Shown in pieces: positions 43,590 to 53,159 of a stretch of DNA of 64,000 nucleotides. Every line of letters starts with the position of its first letter. The first letter of the stretch is position 1. Under the pieces are notes generated by a model, which saw nothing but the letters and a program-made list of their open reading frames with translations, was not told the DNA's origin and made no database searches. Both the position numbers and the translations under genes were made by a program. The stretch spans positions 1-64,000 of the forward strand of contig NZ_JABFDI010000009.1 in NCBI RefSeq assembly GCF_013403915.1, in the 5' to 3' direction. Origin of the DNA: Winogradskyella pacifica (lineage in GTDB: Bacteria; Bacteroidota; Bacteroidia; Flavobacteriales; Flavobacteriaceae).

Positions 43590-45644
43590 TTATCCTTCTA
43601 AATTATTTAAGTAATACTTATACGTATCAAATTGTGCTCTTACCTTAGGATTGTCATTTCTTCGATAGGTATTATCTTGATTTTCGTTGATAATCCTTGC
43701 TTTTACATTATCATTCCAACAAATATCAAACAAGTGTTTTAACTCTACTTTTATATCTTCATCATAGATTGGGCAACTGACTTCCACCCTATTATCAATA
43801 TTTCTAGTCATCCAATCTGCTGAAGAAATGTAAATTTTAGGATCGTTTTGGTTCGAAAAAATATACAGACGTGTGTGTTCTAAGAATTTATCAACGATAC
43901 TAATAATTTCAATATTTTCACTCATACCTTTAACTCCAGGTACCAGACAGCAAATTCCTCGTACAATCATTTGTATTTTTACTCCTGCTCTACTCGCTTC
44001 ATATAACTTATCTATCATTTTATAGCTACTTATGCTATTCATCTTAAGTTTAATATAAGCAGGCTTGCCATTTTTGGCACTTTCTATTTCTTTATCAATT
44101 AAACCAAATAATTTAGACTTCGTATAATGTGGTGACGTAATGAGATGTTTATATCTATTGATTTTATAATTAACTTCAAAAAAGTCGAACACTTTATTGA
44201 CCTCCTTTAATATTTTTGGACTTGCAGTCATTAAGGTAAAATCCGTGTAAATTTTAGCCGTAGATTCATTAAAGTTACCTGTACTTATAAAACCATATCT
44301 TACTAATTTATAGTCTTCTTCGCGTTCAATAACACACATTTTACAATGTACTTTTAAGCCCGTAACACCAAAGAACATCTTAATACCTTCATCTTGCATT
44401 TGTTCAGCATAAGTAATATTTGCTGCTTCATCAAAACGAGCTCTAAGCTCTATTGACACGGTAACCTTTTTCCCATTTTTTGCCGCATTAATTAAAGAAC
44501 TAGCAACATGAGATATTTGAGCTAATCTATAAATCGTAATTTTTATGGTTTTTACTTTTGGATCTAAAGCTGCTTCTCTTAAAAACTTAACGATATAAGA
44601 AAAGGTATGATAAGGCGTATAAACCAAATAATCCTTTTTAGCAATAGTTTTAAAAATACTCTCTTCTAGACTTAATCCTTTTACAGGTAGTGGTTTAATC
44701 TTTGCGTAAAGCAAATCCGTTCTCCCCAAGCTCGGAAAGCTCATATAATCTCTACGATTATGATATCTACCACCAGGAATAAGACTCTCTTTTTCATCGA
44801 TAGACATTAATTTGAGAAGCAGATTTAGCGTTTTCTGTTCGATATTCATGTCGTACACAAAACGTACAGGAGCACCACTTTGTCTATCTTTAACACTTTC
44901 TGAAAGCTTATCAATAAAACTTTTACTCAAATCGCTATCAAAATCTAGTTCACCATCTCTAGTAATCTTAATCATATGAGCACTGATACTGTCATATTTA
45001 AAGATGTTAAAAATATCATCTAAACAATACCTTAAAATATCATCGACCATAATAATATAGTTACTACCGTTTTTACTTGGTAGCACTACAAAACGATCCA
45101 TTGCTGTAGAAATCTCAATCAATGCCACTTGATCTTTGTTTTCTTTGCTAGACATTTTTACCGTTAAATAAGCTGAAATATCCATAAGTTCAGGCAGAGC
45201 AACATCCTCGTTAAGCATTATGACTACTAATGCTGGACTTATTTCTTGATAAAAGTAATTTTTGATAAACTCGTGATGATCGTCATCAATTTCTGTTTCA
45301 TTTATGACATAAATATTTTCATTTTGAAGCTCTATATCAATCTCATCTAAAATCTCTAAACTATAACTTTGTTGCTTAATAACAATTTTAGTTATTTCTT
45401 CTAAAAGATCACCTGCCTTAATACCGCCTAATTCTGATTTACCACCTTTTCCTGCTTCGTAAATACGCTTAACTGTAGCATATCTAACTTTAAAAAACTC
45501 ATCTAAATTATTAGAGAAAATACCTAAAAATCGTAACCGCTCAATGAGTGGCACATCTTTGTCTGCAGCTTCTTGCAAAACACGCTCATTAAACTTTAAC
45601 CAACTTAACTCTCTATTTATATAAATGTTTTTATCTTTTGTCAT
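43590..45644 (-). CDS. ppk1: Polyphosphate kinase 1
   Basis: A 684-residue enzyme that makes polyphosphate from ATP. The two phospholipase-D-like domains are in the C-terminal half; the phosphorylated histidine is H433 in KVHCKMC, matching H435 of the E. coli enzyme. I set the start at the ATG at 45644 (protein beginning MTKDKNIYINRELSWLKF): it overlaps the sixA stop by four bases (ATGA), whereas the longer frame to 45704 would run far into sixA and add residues unlike the family. Confidence 0.95.
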   Translation of the reverse strand: MTKDKNIYINRELSWLKFNERVLQEAADKDVPLIERLRFLGIFSNNLDEFFKVRYATVKRIYEAGKGGKSELGGIKAGDLLEEITKIVIKQQSYSLEILDEIDIELQNENIYVINETEIDDDHHEFIKNYFYQEISPALVVIMLNEDVALPELMDISAYLTVKMSSKENKDQVALIEISTAMDRFVVLPSKNGSNYIIMVDDILRYCLDDIFNIFKYDSISAHMIKITRDGELDFDSDLSKSFIDKLSESVKDRQSGAPVRFVYDMNIEQKTLNLLLKLMSIDEKESLIPGGRYHNRRDYMSFPSLGRTDLLYAKIKPLPVKGLSLEESIFKTIAKKDYLVYTPYHTFSYIVKFLREAALDPKVKTIKITIYRLAQISHVASSLINAAKNGKKVTVSIELRARFDEAANITYAEQMQDEGIKMFFGVTGLKVHCKMCVIEREEDYKLVRYGFISTGNFNESTAKIYTDFTLMTASPKILKEVNKVFDFFEVNYKINRYKHLITSPHYTKSKLFGLIDKEIESAKNGKPAYIKLKMNSISSYKMIDKLYEASRAGVKIQMIVRGICCLVPGVKGMSENIEIISIVDKFLEHTRLYIFSNQNDPKIYISSADWMTRNIDNRVEVSCPIYDEDIKVELKHLFDICWNDNVKARIINENQDNTYRRNDNPKVRAQFDTYKYYLNNLEG

Positions 45645-46129
45645 TCTCTTAAATCCTTTGGAATTATAATATACTCTGTAGTTCCTTGTTTCAGGTCTTT
45701 CCAATCTTCAATATCAAAATTAATTTTAACTAAACCACTTGTAGGAAGATTATCTATAAATGTATCCCCAAATATATTAGAAATTGACGTGAAAGCATGA
45801 TTGTGACCGAAAATCATAACCTCTTTTAAGTCATTCGGTAAGTTTTTTATGAAATTAATTACATTTCTCCCATCAAAATCATACAAATCTTCATTTACAA
45901 TTATATGATTTTCAGGTATTTTTAAAGATTTCATGAAGACTTTACACGTACTTAATGCTCTATTTGCTGGACTTGAAAATATAATATTGGGAACACAATC
46001 TTTGATATAGAGCTCCTTAGCTACCAACTTAGAATCCTCAATACCTCTTTGTTTTAAAGGCCTATCGTAATCTATAACATCGTATTCCCATGATGATTTA
46101 CCGTGTCTAACTAGTGTAATCGTTTTCAT
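45641..46129 (-). CDS. sixA: Phosphohistidine phosphatase SixA-like
   Basis: A 162-residue histidine phosphatase with the RHG motif at residues 8-10 (TLVRHGKSSW) and the conserved second histidine in IFGHNHAF. SixA takes phosphate off histidine in phosphorelay or PTS proteins. Here it is the first gene of a sixA-ppk1-ppx operon with a 4-base overlap, so a link to polyphosphate, whose kinase itself uses a phosphohistidine, is attractive but unproven. Confidence 0.9.
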   Translation of the reverse strand: MKTITLVRHGKSSWEYDVIDYDRPLKQRGIEDSKLVAKELYIKDCVPNIIFSSPANRALSTCKVFMKSLKIPENHIIVNEDLYDFDGRNVINFIKNLPNDLKEVMIFGHNHAFTSISNIFGDTFIDNLPTSGLVKINFDIEDWKDLKQGTTEYIIIPKDLRE

Positions 46130-46456
46130 ACTTTATCGATTAAGTGTAATTATTTTCGACAAAACGTTGCATATGTCCGTTTTGACGAGTATATTGCCGC
46201 TTTAACTTTATTATTTGCCTATGAATTTAGTTATAGGTTAATTTGCTATGTAAAATTAATGTAAAACACCCCAAATTAAAAACTATATTAATAAATCCAT
46301 GCTTTGGTATTTAACCACCAAAATCCCTTCCCTCTAAATATTTTGATTGCCCAATTGAACATAATAATATATGTTTAATAAATAATTGATGTATTACATT
46401 ATCAAAAAAAAAAGACATCGCTAAGCGACCATAAAATTTGTTAATCAATTATAAAT

Positions 46457-46717
46457 ATGAAAATAATTTTACCTATAATGTTTATTGCGTCAGGATTTTC
46501 ATCATCGAGTAAACTAGACTTCAGTCTGTCTGCGGTTAGTACTACTACTGACCATGATGTAGCGACAATCTGTTTTAATTCGACTCTAGTTGCTACAACG
46601 GAAAATCTCAGTTACTTAAATAAAAGAATTAACATCGACCAAAACTACGCACCACTCTATTTTCAAAACAACATTACAACCTATATAACTCACAATCATA
46701 TTTTAAAGCAATCATAA
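46457..46717 (+). CDS. Possible small exported protein before the adhesin gene
   Basis: An 86-residue ORF with an ATG start and a weak signal-like beginning (MKIILPIMFIASGFSSSS). No family is recognised, and the rest is polar and Thr/Asn-rich. It ends 25 bases before the giant adhesin, so it could be a leader gene or chance in an untranslated region. The remaining gap 46130-46456 shows no gene. Confidence 0.35.
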   Translation: MKIILPIMFIASGFSSSSKLDFSLSAVSTTTDHDVATICFNSTLVATTENLSYLNKRINIDQNYAPLYFQNNITTYITHNHILKQS

Positions 46718-46742
46718 CCTGATTAACTTAAAAAAGCTTAAG

Positions 46743-49700
46743 ATGAAACATTTATACTATCCCAAATCTAAAACACCACGTAAACCTCTAATGAGTTTGG
46801 TGTTTATCATGACTCTAGTTGTGGTCAATTTTTATTCTTTTGGTCAAACACTAAAGACAACTAATAATAAAGGACTCAAAACCCAGCAAGTTCCTTCAGA
46901 AATTTTTAGTTCCAATGAAGAGGCCTTTCCTCTTCATAAGTCTTCAAATTATACGGATTTACAAAAGGCAAGCATAGGGCAGGCCAATGTTGCTTTTAAT
47001 TGTGATGATGGTTTTGGATATATTCTAACAAATGTTTCAAGTCCTAACGGTAACGTTACGGGCTTATACTCATTTGATTTATCTACAAATACATTAGCCT
47101 TAATTAAGGATCCTATAATTGCTGAAACTAACACGTCTCAATTTATTAATGCCATTGGATACAATATAGTTGATAATTACTTATATGGTATACTAAGTGG
47201 TAGTAGTAAAGTTGTTAAAATTGATCGTAACGGTGATATAGAATTATTAGATACTACAGGTTTTACAGGCACTAATTATGCCTCTGGAGATATCGACGAG
47301 AATGGAATTTTATATGTATATGGGAACAACAAATTTGTAGCTATTAACTTAAATCCAACTAGTTCAGATTACTTAGTAGCTAACACTGTTTTACAACATT
47401 CTAACTCTGTTAATGATATGGCGTTTAGCCCTGTTAATAACAAGTTATATATGTTAACAAGTTCAGGTTCAAGATCATTATATGAATTTGATCCCGTAAC
47501 TAATACCATTACAAATTTAGGTAATGTCTCAGGGCTACAATCTGAATCTTCTAATTCATTTGGAACTGCTTACATGGATGCCCTAGGGAATATGTATGTT
47601 GCAAATAATTCATCAGGTAATACGTATAAAATAGCAACACCTCACTTAGGTGGAACAACTGCAACTTTCTATAGTAATTTACCAGGCGTTAGTCCGGGTG
47701 ATGGTGCACGTTGCCCTTCACAACCAACTAAACCAATTGCTATTGCTGATGATATTTGTGTGACTTCTGATATTAGTAATATTACGCTTAATGTCGCTGA
47801 AAATGACTCTGAAGGTACATACGCAATTGATCCAAATTCTGTACAACTCATCGACCCTAACACTTCGTTACCGGCAAATAGTGTAACAATTTCTGGTCAG
47901 GGTACTTTTACATTAGGATCGAATGGAGACGTTACATTTGAAGCTTTAGCTAGCTTTACAGGTGTCTCTATTGAATATACAATTTTAGATGTTATAGGTT
48001 TTACGTCTACGCCAGGGGTTATAACTATTAATTTAAACGATACTGCAGCACCAACAGGAGCAACGACACAAGAATTTTGTGAAGATGAAAATGCTACGAT
48101 AGCAGACTTAGATGCTACTGGAAATAACATCATTTGGTATGCTGATGCAAATAGCACTACCCCATTAAATTCAGATGCAACGTTAAGCGATGGAGATATC
48201 TATTATGCATCTCAAACAAGTACAACAGGATGTGAAAGTACCGAGAGATTAGCAGTTATTGTTAATTACAGTGCTGAAATCGCTTTAGTTGCGCCAGAGG
48301 AAACAAGTTGTACAGTTGTACATGGTACTTTATACACTATTGAAGCGACCTATACAGGTACGGCACCATTTACAGCTTCTGGTGATGGACAACCAGGTAT
48401 TTTTACAGATAATAACGACGGCACAACTACTTGGGTATCTAGTCCTATTGAAAGTATAATTGAAACTTACAATGTTACTATTCAAGACAATTGTGGTTCA
48501 CTTACTTTAACTGGAGCGTCTCCAGCTGAATGCTTAAATACTCCTTTTGATTGTGACGATGGTTTTGCTTATATTATTGTTAACGAAAGAAACGGTGAAG
48601 GTGATTTTATTTCCGGATTATACTCTTATGATTTAGCAACACATGCACAAACCTTAATAAAGGCACCGTTAATAACAGATGCTTCTACATCTCAATTTGT
48701 TAATGGAATTGGTTACAATGTATTAGACAATAATATTTATGGAATACAACAAAACACTAATAACATCGTAAAAATTGATGCCTCAGCTAATGTAGAATTT
48801 CTACCTATTGTAGGACCATTTACTGTTGGAGATTACAGTTCTGGTGATATCAATGCAAATGGCACTTTATTTCTACATGGTGAGAGCAAATTCGTTGCTA
48901 TTGATTTAAACCCATCTAGTCCAAACTATTTAACATCAACTACGTTATTAAATTATCCTGTTTCTGTTAATGACATCGTAGTTAGCCCTGCAGACGGTAA
49001 CATATATATGGTAACAAGTACAAGTAATAGAAAGTTATTACGCTTTAATGTTACTAGTAATACTATAGATGATCTTGGTTTAGTAACGGGTTTAAGTTCA
49101 GAAACAACCAACGCTTTTGGAACAGCTTATATGGATGCACTTGGAAACATGTACATTGCCAACAATGCTTCAGGAAATATTTATAGAATAGCTTTACCTC
49201 ATACTGGGAATTTAGTAGCCACGAATCATGGTGATTTAATTGATATTGAACCTGGAGACGGAGCGCGTTGTCCTTCTCAGTTAATTGCTCCTGTTACAGT
49301 TAGTGATTCTATCTGTGTTACTTCTGATGAAATAGCAGCAGAAATAGAAATTAATGTTTTAGACAATGATTCTGCAGGAACTTATAATTTGGATATAACG
49401 GGCGTACAATTTATTGATCCTATAACATCATTACCAACTAGTACAGTTACAATTCCTGGTCAAGGAACATTTACCGTAAGTGTTGATGGTGTCGTATCAT
49501 TTGAAGCAGTATCAGGTTTTTCCGGAACTTCTGTAGATTATATTATTACAGATATTATAGGAACACCATCTATGCCAGCAACTATAACTGTTAGTTTAAA
49601 TACAACTGATGCTCCTACAGGAGATGCAAGTCAAGAATTTTGCGAATCTAGTAACCCAACAGTTGCAGACTTAAATGTGACAGGTGAAACAATTCAATGG

Positions 49701-52196
49701 TATGCAACTGAAACGGAAACATCCCCGATCGATGCTACTGAAGCTTTAATAGATGGAAACACCTATTATGCTACTCAAACTTCTGCCGAAGGTTGTGAAA
49801 GCTTAGAACGTTTGGCGGTAATAGTAAGCATTAACGCTGATGTTACTTTAGAAACTACAGAAGTAACATTATGTTCAGATGATAATATGACATATACAAT
49901 CGTTGCTACATTTACAGGTTCTGCTCCTTTTACTGCTATCGGTATTGGACAACCTGGTACTTGGGTCGCAAATGTTAATGATACTTTTACTTGGACATCA
50001 GATGCAATTCCTGCTGACCAACCTTATAATGTAGATATTCAAGATGAAAATTCTTGTAATACCATTACATTATCAGGTGAAGCTGCTATTTGTTGTGAAT
50101 TTATTGTAAGCTGCCCTACTTTCGAAGAGACTACTGTAGCTTGCTACGGAGAGCTACCTACTGAAACTACTTATTCTATTGAGGAATTTGAAGCATTAGG
50201 TAACGCAGATGGGATTATCGGTGATGACGCTTGTGGTATAATAGAAATTACAGCTCAAAATAGCGCTAACCAAAATACTTGTAACCAAACCATTACACGT
50301 ACTTATACTGTTACTTCTTATGAAGATACCAACGGTAATGGAGTACGCGATAACAATGAAACTACAGTTTTAAATAGTACAGAGTGTACACAGATTATTA
50401 CACTAAACGATAACATTGCTCCGACATTTACTGTACCTGAAGATTTTACTATTGAATGTGATGAAGGGACTCTTCCTCAAACTACGGGTGACGCGACAAA
50501 CATATCTGACAATTGTTCTAATGATCTTGTTGCTTCTTATACCGATATTTATACCGCTGGAATCTGTGCTACCGCTTCAAGCATAACTAGAACTTGGTCT
50601 GTAACAGATGCTTGTGGCAATACAACATCTAAGGACCAAACGATATGGATTCAAGATACAACCGCACCAACCTTTACGGTGCCTGCAGATATTACTATTC
50701 AATGTGCTGATGACGCTACGAACCTAAGTATTACTGGTGATGTTACTGATGAGGTAGATAATTGTATTGAAGTTCTTGAGGCTACTTATACAGATAGTGT
50801 TGAAGAAGGTACTTGTCCTGGGGCGTCAGTTATTACAAGAACATGGACTTTAGCCGATGAGTGTGATAATACAACCATACATATACAAACCATTACTGTT
50901 CAAGATACAACTGCACCAACATTTAGTGTGCCTGCTGATATCACTATTGAATGTGATGTAGACGTTACAGACCTATCTATAACAGGTGATGTTACGGACG
51001 AAACTGATAATTGTGCTACTAATCTTGAAGCTGTTTTTACTGATAGTATCGCTGATGGCTCTTGCCCAAGCTCATCTATTATTACGAGAACATGGTCTTT
51101 AACCGATGAATGTGATAATACCACAACATTTGTTCAAACGATTACAGTTCAAGATACCACTGCACCAACTTTTAATGAAACTCTACCGGTAGATATAGAT
51201 GCAGAATGTGACGCTGTACCTACAGCTGAAACATTAACTGCAACTGATAACTGTGGAACTGCAGAAGTTACTTTCTCTGAGGAAATAACTAATGGTTCTT
51301 GTATGGGATATTACATTATTGAACGTACATGGACTACTACAGATGATTGTGGTAATGACGCAGTACATACGCAATTTATCAACGTACAAGATACTACAGC
51401 ACCAACTGTTGTTACGGCTTTTGATGAGACCTTAACTGTCTTGTGTGATAATATTCCTGAGGTGCCAAGTTTAGTGTTTGAAGATTCGTGTTCTAATGAT
51501 ATTGATGTTAGCTTCAACGAAGAATCAACACAAATCAATAACTCAGAAAACTATGATATTATAAGAACATGGACAGTTATTGATGATTGTGGAAACGAAG
51601 CTTTATTTACACAAACAGTTACAGTAGAATTAACCAATACAATGCAAGCCACAGATGCTAATCGTTGTATTCTAGATTCTGAATTTAATTTATTCGACCT
51701 GTTATCTGGTGACTTTAATGAAAATGGAACATGGAGTGTTGTTTCTGGTAATGCTACTGTTAATGGCAGCTTATTTGACCCATCTTCTGCTGAAGTTGGC
51801 GAGTATACTTTTATGTACTCAATTGCAGATGCTGCTTGTCCTGCGGATATAGAAGTTAACGTTACATTAGATGATGATTGTGTGGTATTAGCTTGTGGTG
51901 AAGATGATGTTGTTATATCTAAAACAGTAACTGCAAACGGAGATGCTTACAATGAAACATTTACAGTTACAGGTATAGAAGATTGTGGATTTGTAATTGA
52001 GCTTCAAATATTTAATCGTTGGGGTGCAGAAATTTATAAATCTAACAATTACTTAAATGATTGGCGAGGTGAAGCACACAGTTCTTCAATTGGAAGTTCT
52101 GGAAAAGTTCCTACTGGTACATATTATTACATTATTAATCTAAAAAATAGTGGATTAGAGCCAATCGCTGGTCCTATCTACGTAGCAACAAATTAA
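46743..52196 (+). CDS. Giant T9SS-secreted adhesin with gliding-motility-type C-terminal domain
   Basis: A 1,817-residue surface protein. A signal-type N-terminus precedes two tandem ~517-residue blocks (residues about 85-601 and 602-1118). Each holds a propeller-like segment (starting FNCDDGFGY / FDCDDGFAY), a GTFTxxxxGxVxFEA Ig-like domain and a further Ig-like domain. Five HYR-type repeats of about 80 residues (about 1223-1634, each opening DTTAPTF or alike and ending with DxCGN / DECDN) follow, and the last ~100 residues are a gliding-motility-associated C-terminal domain (VTANGDAYNETF, IFNRWGAEIYKSNNY, PTGTYYYI). This last domain is the type B T9SS signal. The next gene is an SprF-like protein that such substrates need. 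It is probably a surface adhesin. Confidence 0.9.
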   Translation: MKHLYYPKSKTPRKPLMSLVFIMTLVVVNFYSFGQTLKTTNNKGLKTQQVPSEIFSSNEEAFPLHKSSNYTDLQKASIGQANVAFNCDDGFGYILTNVSSPNGNVTGLYSFDLSTNTLALIKDPIIAETNTSQFINAIGYNIVDNYLYGILSGSSKVVKIDRNGDIELLDTTGFTGTNYASGDIDENGILYVYGNNKFVAINLNPTSSDYLVANTVLQHSNSVNDMAFSPVNNKLYMLTSSGSRSLYEFDPVTNTITNLGNVSGLQSESSNSFGTAYMDALGNMYVANNSSGNTYKIATPHLGGTTATFYSNLPGVSPGDGARCPSQPTKPIAIADDICVTSDISNITLNVAENDSEGTYAIDPNSVQLIDPNTSLPANSVTISGQGTFTLGSNGDVTFEALASFTGVSIEYTILDVIGFTSTPGVITINLNDTAAPTGATTQEFCEDENATIADLDATGNNIIWYADANSTTPLNSDATLSDGDIYYASQTSTTGCESTERLAVIVNYSAEIALVAPEETSCTVVHGTLYTIEATYTGTAPFTASGDGQPGIFTDNNDGTTTWVSSPIESIIETYNVTIQDNCGSLTLTGASPAECLNTPFDCDDGFAYIIVNERNGEGDFISGLYSYDLATHAQTLIKAPLITDASTSQFVNGIGYNVLDNNIYGIQQNTNNIVKIDASANVEFLPIVGPFTVGDYSSGDINANGTLFLHGESKFVAIDLNPSSPNYLTSTTLLNYPVSVNDIVVSPADGNIYMVTSTSNRKLLRFNVTSNTIDDLGLVTGLSSETTNAFGTAYMDALGNMYIANNASGNIYRIALPHTGNLVATNHGDLIDIEPGDGARCPSQLIAPVTVSDSICVTSDEIAAEIEINVLDNDSAGTYNLDITGVQFIDPITSLPTSTVTIPGQGTFTVSVDGVVSFEAVSGFSGTSVDYIITDIIGTPSMPATITVSLNTTDAPTGDASQEFCESSNPTVADLNVTGETIQWYATETETSPIDATEALIDGNTYYATQTSAEGCESLERLAVIVSINADVTLETTEVTLCSDDNMTYTIVATFTGSAPFTAIGIGQPGTWVANVNDTFTWTSDAIPADQPYNVDIQDENSCNTITLSGEAAICCEFIVSCPTFEETTVACYGELPTETTYSIEEFEALGNADGIIGDDACGIIEITAQNSANQNTCNQTITRTYTVTSYEDTNGNGVRDNNETTVLNSTECTQIITLNDNIAPTFTVPEDFTIECDEGTLPQTTGDATNISDNCSNDLVASYTDIYTAGICATASSITRTWSVTDACGNTTSKDQTIWIQDTTAPTFTVPADITIQCADDATNLSITGDVTDEVDNCIEVLEATYTDSVEEGTCPGASVITRTWTLADECDNTTIHIQTITVQDTTAPTFSVPADITIECDVDVTDLSITGDVTDETDNCATNLEAVFTDSIADGSCPSSSIITRTWSLTDECDNTTTFVQTITVQDTTAPTFNETLPVDIDAECDAVPTAETLTATDNCGTAEVTFSEEITNGSCMGYYIIERTWTTTDDCGNDAVHTQFINVQDTTAPTVVTAFDETLTVLCDNIPEVPSLVFEDSCSNDIDVSFNEESTQINNSENYDIIRTWTVIDDCGNEALFTQTVTVELTNTMQATDANRCILDSEFNLFDLLSGDFNENGTWSVVSGNATVNGSLFDPSSAEVGEYTFMYSIADAACPADIEVNVTLDDDCVVLACGEDDVVISKTVTANGDAYNETFTVTGIEDCGFVIELQIFNRWGAEIYKSNNYLNDWRGEAHSSSIGSSGKVPTGTYYYIINLKNSGLEPIAGPIYVATN

Positions 52197-52211
52197 CAAA
52201 AAACTTAACCA

Positions 52212-53147
52212 ATGAAGTTATCAAAAATTATAAGTATTGCGATACTATTTTTGAGTGTTTCTACAGCTTTTGCTCAACAGTTACCTCAATTTACGCAGTA
52301 TATGTTTAACACTATTTCTATTAATCCTGCCTATGCAGGAAGTAGAGAAACACTTAGTGTCGTAGGTTTACATAGAAGTCAATGGGTTGGTTTAGATGGT
52401 GGACCAGAAACACAAACCCTATCGGTACATGCGCCATTACGTAACGAAAACATGGGTTTAGGAGTTTCCTTTATCAATGACAAGTTAGGTTATGAAAATT
52501 TCTCATACCTCTATGCCGATTATTCTTATACAATTAAGGCTAGTGAAACTGTAAAATTAGCATTTGGTATTAAAGGTGGTCTTACTCATTATAGCTTAGA
52601 TGAAGAGTTATTAAATGATCCTTCTGTAGTAAGCGATCAGTTTTTTAATGATGTTTCTAACCGTTGGAGTCCAAACTTTGGTGCTGGTTTATATTTACAT
52701 TCATCGCGTTGGTATCTTGGACTATCTGCTCCAAGAATATTAAACACCGATTATAATAACGGTGGTAGTGGTTCTGTTGATTATGTCGCTCTAGAACGTA
52801 TTAGTTATTATGCGACTGGTGGCTATGTTTTTGATTTAAGTGAAAACACCAAATTAAAACCATCAGCTTTGTTAAAGGCTACAAATGGTGCTCCATTATC
52901 TTTTGATATCTCTGCAAACTTCTTATTCCATGATAAAGTCTGGTTAGGAGGTGCGTATAGAGTTAACGAAAATGCAGCAGCTATTGGTGGTATAGCAGAT
53001 TTCCAAGTCTCAAAACAACTGAGAATTGGTTATGCTTACGAATATCCAATTTCAGATATAAGACCTTACACTAGTGGTACACACGAAGTATTATTGATGT
53101 TTGAAGTCTTTAAAAGTAAACGTATTAAATCGCCTAGATATTTCTAA
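52212..53147 (+). CDS. PorP/SprF family T9SS membrane protein
   Basis: A 311-residue outer-membrane protein of the PorP/SprF family, with a signal peptide ending STAFAQ and the family start LPQFTQYMFNTISINPAYAGSR. SprF helps export and retain SprB-type adhesins in gliding bacteria, and each large type B substrate tends to have its own copy downstream. Its place 15 bases after the adhesin gene fits this. Co-transcription is likely. Partner specificity is inferred from position. Confidence 0.93.
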   Translation: MKLSKIISIAILFLSVSTAFAQQLPQFTQYMFNTISINPAYAGSRETLSVVGLHRSQWVGLDGGPETQTLSVHAPLRNENMGLGVSFINDKLGYENFSYLYADYSYTIKASETVKLAFGIKGGLTHYSLDEELLNDPSVVSDQFFNDVSNRWSPNFGAGLYLHSSRWYLGLSAPRILNTDYNNGGSGSVDYVALERISYYATGGYVFDLSENTKLKPSALLKATNGAPLSFDISANFLFHDKVWLGGAYRVNENAAAIGGIADFQVSKQLRIGYAYEYPISDIRPYTSGTHEVLLMFEVFKSKRIKSPRYF

Positions 53148-53159
53148 AAAGATCCCATT

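Noticed and set aside
45645..45704. Longer N-terminus of Ppk1 from 45704
   Set aside because: It would run 60 bases into sixA and adds residues unlike the family; the ATGA overlap at 45641-45644 is the natural start.
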